Source of the DNA: Spartinivicinus ruber
GTDB lineage: Bacteria > Pseudomonadota > Gammaproteobacteria > Pseudomonadales > Zooshikellaceae
NCBI RefSeq assembly: GCF_011009015.1
Contig: NZ_CP048878.1
Span: forward strand, 2,083,001 to 2,147,000
DNA: 64,000 bases
Direction: 5' to 3'
Positions within the stretch are counted from its first letter, which is position 1. Every line of letters starts with the position of its first letter. Shown piece after piece: positions 60,720 through 64,000 of the stretch. The notes under the pieces are model-generated. The model searched no databases. It had not been told where the DNA came from and saw only the letters and a list, made by a program, of their open reading frames with translations. A program made the translations under genes and the position numbers.

Positions 60720-60780
60720 AGTGTAAGTGATTTTCATACTAAGGTCCATTGAGTGAACAGGCTAACTTGGAATAGATGAC

Positions 60781-63084
60781 ATGACAATTGCACACAGTTT
60801 AGGTTTTCCACGTATTGGTAAACAGCGGGAGTTAAAGAAAGCGGTTGAGGCCTACTGGCGGGGGAAACTGAATCAAGAACAGTTGCTGGCTGAGGGTCAA
60901 AAACTAAGGCAACAGCATTGGCAATGGCAGGCAGAGGCTGGGCTTGACTATGTGCCTGTCGGTGATTTTGCTTGGTATGACCAAGTACTGAACCTGTCTT
61001 GTACTCTGGGTGTTATTCCTGAGCGGTTTTTAGCTGATGCTAAACAAATACCAAGCGAAGTAGGTTTGGAGCTGTATTTTAAGATGGCCAGGGGTGACAC
61101 CAATGAACAAGGTGAAGTCGCTGCCTGTGAAATGACCAAGTGGTTTGATACCAATTACCATTATATTGTCCCAGAGTTTACGGAAAACCAATCCTTTGCT
61201 ATTTCCAGTAGCCAATTATTAGAAGAAATAAAAGAAGCAGCGCAGCAGGGGTTAAAGCCTAAACCAGTATTATTAGGTCCGTTAAGCTATTTGTGGTTAG
61301 GAAAAGCAAAAGGCAGTGACTTTAATAAGCTATCGCTACTGGATGAGTTGATTCGCGTGTACGGCGAGTTATTAGTTAAAATAGCTGATTTAGGGGTTGA
61401 ATGGATTCAATTAGACGAGCCGATTTTAACCTTGGATCTTGACAATGAATGGCGCCAGGGTTTTGAAACCGCTTATAACCGTCTGCAAAGCACACCTGTA
61501 AATATACTGCTAGCGACTTATTTTGGGGCATTAGGGGATAACTTAGGTACTGCAATTAACTTACCGACTGAAGGGCTGCATATTGACTTGGTAAGAGCAC
61601 CAGAGCAGTTAACATCAGTTGTAGATCGTTTACCTGCCTATAAAGTGTTGTCTGTTGGGGTTGTCAATGGCCGAAACGTGTGGCGCACGGATTTACAGCA
61701 ATGGCTAGAGCGGTTACAACCCGTTAAGCAACGCATTGGTGATCGGTTGTGGGTAGGACCAAGCTGTTCACTGTTGCATTCACCCGTTGATTTAAATCAG
61801 GAACAACAGTTCGCTGATGATGTTCGTCAGTGGTTGGCATTTGCAGTGCAAAAAAATAAGGAAATTGCTGTATTGGCCAAAGCGTTGGCAGGTGATAACT
61901 CAACGGAAATTACAGCCGCTATTGAAGCATCAATGGCAGCGTTTAAAGAGAAAAACAACTCTGGTCGTATTCATGATGAAACAATACAAGCGCGTGTTCA
62001 AGCTATTGATGCTAACATGTCAATACGTCAAAAGCCGTATAATCAGCGAGTTGTATTACAACGTCAGCAATTAAAACTGCCTTTATTACCGACAACCACC
62101 ATCGGTTCGTTTCCGCAAACCACAGCTATTCGAGCGGCCAGGAAAGCATTTAAAGCAGGTAAATTAACGGAAGCTGAATACCGTGCCGAAATGAAACAGC
62201 AAATTGCAGATGCCGTACATCGTCAGGAAACTCTCGACTTAGATGTGTTGGTGCATGGCGAAGCTGAGCGTAACGACATGGTGGAGTATTTTGGAGAACA
62301 ATTGTCAGGCTTTTTATTTAGCCAGCATGGTTGGGTCCAAAGCTATGGTTCCCGGTGTGTGAAACCGCCTATTATTTTAGGGGATATTAAGCGGGAGCAG
62401 CCGATGACAGTTGAATGGATTCGTTATGCGCAAACCTTAACGAATAAACCATTAAAAGGCATGTTAACCGGCCCTGTGACCATGCTTTGCTGGTCTTTCC
62501 CAAGAGAAGACGTTAGTCGTGAAGTGAGCTGCTTACAGTTAGCTTTGGCTTTACGTGACGAAGTACAGGATTTGGAAAAAGCAGGTATTCATATTATTCA
62601 AATTGATGAACCGGCTATTCGGGAAGGTTTACCTTTAAGAAAAGCGGAATGGCAACAATATTTAGATTGGGCAGTGCGCTGTTTTAAAATTGCATCTTGT
62701 GGAGTAGAAAATACAACGCAAATTCACACCCATATGTGTTATAGCGAATTTAATGACATTATTGAAGCAATTGCTGCGTTAGATGCAGATGTGATTACAA
62801 TTGAAACATCCCGGTCTGATATGGAACTGCTGGATGCCTTTGAAAACTTTGAATACCCAAACGAAATAGGCCCAGGGGTTTATGATATTCACTCACCGAA
62901 TATCCCAAGTCAAGACTGGATTAAACAACTACTGAAAAAAGCAGCCAATAAAATAGACCTGGAACGACTCTGGGTTAACCCTGACTGTGGTTTAAAAACC
63001 CGTGATTGGAGCGAAACAGAACAGGCATTAGCAAATATGGTAGCAGTTGCTAAAGAATTGCGGGAGGAATATCAAGCGAGTTAG
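60781..63084 (+). CDS. metE: Cobalamin-independent methionine synthase MetE
   Basis: 767 residues, transferring methyl from 5-methyl-THF-glutamate to homocysteine. Zinc ligands are in place: H651 and C653 (HTHMCYSEF), E675 (ITIETSRSD) and C736 (NPDCGLKTR). Two-barrel structure is visible with [20 protein letters not shown] at the N terminus and [12 protein letters not shown] starting the second half. Length is as in E. coli (753) with minor insertions. Regulated by the divergent metR. Confidence 0.97.
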   Translation: MTIAHSLGFPRIGKQRELKKAVEAYWRGKLNQEQLLAEGQKLRQQHWQWQAEAGLDYVPVGDFAWYDQVLNLSCTLGVIPERFLADAKQIPSEVGLELYFKMARGDTNEQGEVAACEMTKWFDTNYHYIVPEFTENQSFAISSSQLLEEIKEAAQQGLKPKPVLLGPLSYLWLGKAKGSDFNKLSLLDELIRVYGELLVKIADLGVEWIQLDEPILTLDLDNEWRQGFETAYNRLQSTPVNILLATYFGALGDNLGTAINLPTEGLHIDLVRAPEQLTSVVDRLPAYKVLSVGVVNGRNVWRTDLQQWLERLQPVKQRIGDRLWVGPSCSLLHSPVDLNQEQQFADDVRQWLAFAVQKNKEIAVLAKALAGDNSTEITAAIEASMAAFKEKNNSGRIHDETIQARVQAIDANMSIRQKPYNQRVVLQRQQLKLPLLPTTTIGSFPQTTAIRAARKAFKAGKLTEAEYRAEMKQQIADAVHRQETLDLDVLVHGEAERNDMVEYFGEQLSGFLFSQHGWVQSYGSRCVKPPIILGDIKREQPMTVEWIRYAQTLTNKPLKGMLTGPVTMLCWSFPREDVSREVSCLQLALALRDEVQDLEKAGIHIIQIDEPAIREGLPLRKAEWQQYLDWAVRCFKIASCGVENTTQIHTHMCYSEFNDIIEAIAALDADVITIETSRSDMELLDAFENFEYPNEIGPGVYDIHSPNIPSQDWIKQLLKKAANKIDLERLWVNPDCGLKTRDWSETEQALANMVAVAKELREEYQAS

Positions 63085-63092
63085 TGATGAAG

Positions 63093-63118
63093 TCATCTGC
63101 CGAGATTTCGGCAGATGA
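63093..63118 (+). terminator. Hairpin after metE
   Basis: Perfect 11-bp stem TCATCTGCCGA / TCGGCAGATGA with a 4-nt loop, 8 nt after the stop. No dense T-run follows, but this is likely the metE transcript 3' structure. Confidence 0.65.
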
Positions 63119-63166
63119 TACAATCTTTGTTGTTTAATGAGAATTATTTTACATTCACTAAAAAGA

Positions 63167-63635
63167 TTAGCTCGCCACTTTCTTTTGTTGAGTGTACCTG
63201 TTAACGATAGATGTTAAAGTACCATTCCTTTTTATGCTATTTAATGTTTTATTAATCTCTGGAATAAGGTTTTTCCACTTTTTGTTCAATAAAAAACGAT
63301 AGTCAACACCATTAACTTCTTGTTCTGAAAAATATAAATCAGCTGTCCAGTCATCTTGTTGAGCTAACCATTGGCCAGTCAGTTGAGCAACAATGCCTAT
63401 GGGCACCCGCTTTTTAGTAACTAGTCTAAGTACATTTTTATTAGAGCTGGTTTCTTACTTAATGATTTGTTTGTTGTCAAAGTAAGGCTGTAATGATGGG
63501 TAGTGATGGCCTATACGAGTGACCAGACAACATCTTTTATCCGCATAATGGTGTCACTGTATACCACTTTATCTGGTTGATCTATCCACTCTATAGCAAA
63601 ATGCAAGGAGCATTTAACTGTCACCCTAATCATTA
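63167..63635 (-). pseudogene. Decayed SBP_bac_3 solute-binding-protein gene
   Basis: Read on the minus strand, frames join to form the later part of a binding protein: CSLHFAIEWIDQPDKVVYSD, DTIMRIKDVVWSLV, a frameshift, RIGHHYPSLQPYFDNKQIIK, a TAA, ETSSNKNVLRLVTKKRV, then an intact 79-codon tail PIGIVAQLTGQWLAQQDD to IVNRYTQQKKVAS. The N-terminal lobe and signal peptide are missing. At least one frameshift and one stop, so inactive. Confidence 0.75.
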
Positions 63636-63678
63636 TATTAAAATATAAACTCATAGGGGAAAGTCTGATACAGCAAGG

Positions 63679-63721
63679 CTTGCGGTAGCGGCTTTAATTT
63701 ACATAAAAGTGCTACTGGAAC
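63679..63721 (-). repeat. Second dispersed repeat, copy b
   Basis: CTTGCGGTAGCGGCTTTAAT and GTGCTACTGGAA are the inverted match of 53711-53753. A short GCAAG/CTTGC stem lies at its left edge. Confidence 0.65.
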
Positions 63722-63757
63722 TCATCGCTCGCCTCAATAACCATTCGCTTAGACTAT
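63720..63757 (+). repeat. MITE-like repeat, partial copy beside glpD
   Basis: CTCATCGCTCGCCTCAATAA and CCATTCGCTTAGACTATA correspond to the last third of the dispersed repeat with a small deletion. The terminal TATAGTC overlaps the glpD stop codon. Confidence 0.5.
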
Positions 63758-64000
63758 ATTTGGTGCCACTTTTCTAAGTAGTAACTCAAGTGGTTAAATT
63801 GTTTACGGTTAATCATTATACCTGTTTTAGTTCGTCTCCATAAAATATCATCAATGTGATTTACCCATTCATGTTCAACTAAATAATCAACTTCACAGCC
63901 GTATAAGCCAGCACCAAAATAAGGCCCCATCATTTCTGGGCCTTGAATGCCATTAAGAAATAGCATGCAACGGCTGCCATAACTACTGACGTAGCGGTTA
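63754..64000 (-). CDS. glpD: Glycerol-3-phosphate dehydrogenase GlpD, C-terminal part
   Basis: The frame is open to the right edge, so this is the 3' end of a minus-strand gene. The tail matches aerobic FAD-dependent GlpD: RYVSSYGSRC, FGAGLYGCEVDYLVEHEW and DDILWRRTKTGI. The full enzyme is about 500 residues and feeds electrons from glycerol-3-phosphate to quinone. The last codon and stop (ATA TAG) coincide with the end of a MITE-like fragment. Confidence 0.88.
   Translation of the reverse strand, partial: NRYVSSYGSRCMLFLNGIQGPEMMGPYFGAGLYGCEVDYLVEHEWVNHIDDILWRRTKTGIMINRKQFNHLSYYLEKWHQI

Overview
The window looks like chromosomal DNA of a marine gammaproteobacterium of the Oceanospirillales type. 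It is AT-rich, with a TPP-riboswitch-controlled thiCSGH operon, class Ia nrdA-nrdB-yfaE, a metR/metE pair, an Rst-like two-component pair, ada, brnQ, and a glpD tail at the right edge. The many lone periplasmic solute-binding proteins, secreted proteases and sugar-associated enzymes recall genera such as Zooshikella or Spartinivicinus. That genus-level guess is inference only.

Layout. 1-0.7 kb: 3' end of a GldG-like ABC-associated gene and its terminator. 0.9-8.3 kb: thiamine operon flanked by solute-binding-protein genes. 8.9-16.2 kb: secreted M4 metalloprotease, a DUF2235 hydrolase, and a 1411-residue multidomain surface protein with a propeller-like head and three lectin-like repeats. 16.2-18 kb: two more solute-binding proteins. 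18.2-19.4 kb: an unrecognised secreted protein. 20-24.7 kb: a hybrid histidine kinase overlapping a sigma54-type response regulator. 24.7-33.5 kb: another binding protein, a DoxX-like membrane protein, a small lipoprotein, BrnQ, an endoglycoceramidase-like lipoprotein, an Ada operon and a further binding protein. 33.6-36.4 kb: a broken binding-protein gene and a MACPF-like candidate pore former. 36.5-44.3 kb: SDR enzyme, ribonucleotide reductase operon (minus strand) and the Rst-like pair. 44.5-48.6 kb: an IS1595-like insertion sequence, a large secreted metzincin protease and a gene-poor stretch. 48.7-58.4 kb: the least conventional region, with two compact gene sets. The plus-strand set is a KAS III-like enzyme, a haem-oxygenase-fold diiron oxidase and an unknown protein. 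The minus-strand set is a carboxymuconolactone-decarboxylase-like protein, DyP peroxidase, TPP enzyme, a second such protein and a flavin amine oxidase. 58.7-63.1 kb: GNAT acetyltransferase, metR and metE. 63.2-64 kb: a decayed binding-protein gene and the glpD 3' end.

How it fits together. Nine lone substrate-binding-protein genes (two of them broken) lie here without a permease or ATPase beside any of them, which suggests expansion as sensory or scavenging proteins. The two 48.7-58.4 kb gene sets together look like an undescribed oxidative small-molecule pathway: a H2O2-producing flavin oxidase sits near a H2O2-consuming DyP peroxidase, a C-C bond-forming or -breaking TPP enzyme, and on the other strand a KAS III-like condensing enzyme and a diiron oxidase. 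A dispersed MITE-like repeat of about 125 bp, bounded by TATA-containing inverted ends, occurs several times and often touches or supplies stop codons.

All calls come from reading the sequence and translations. No database search, folding program or composition calculation was run.
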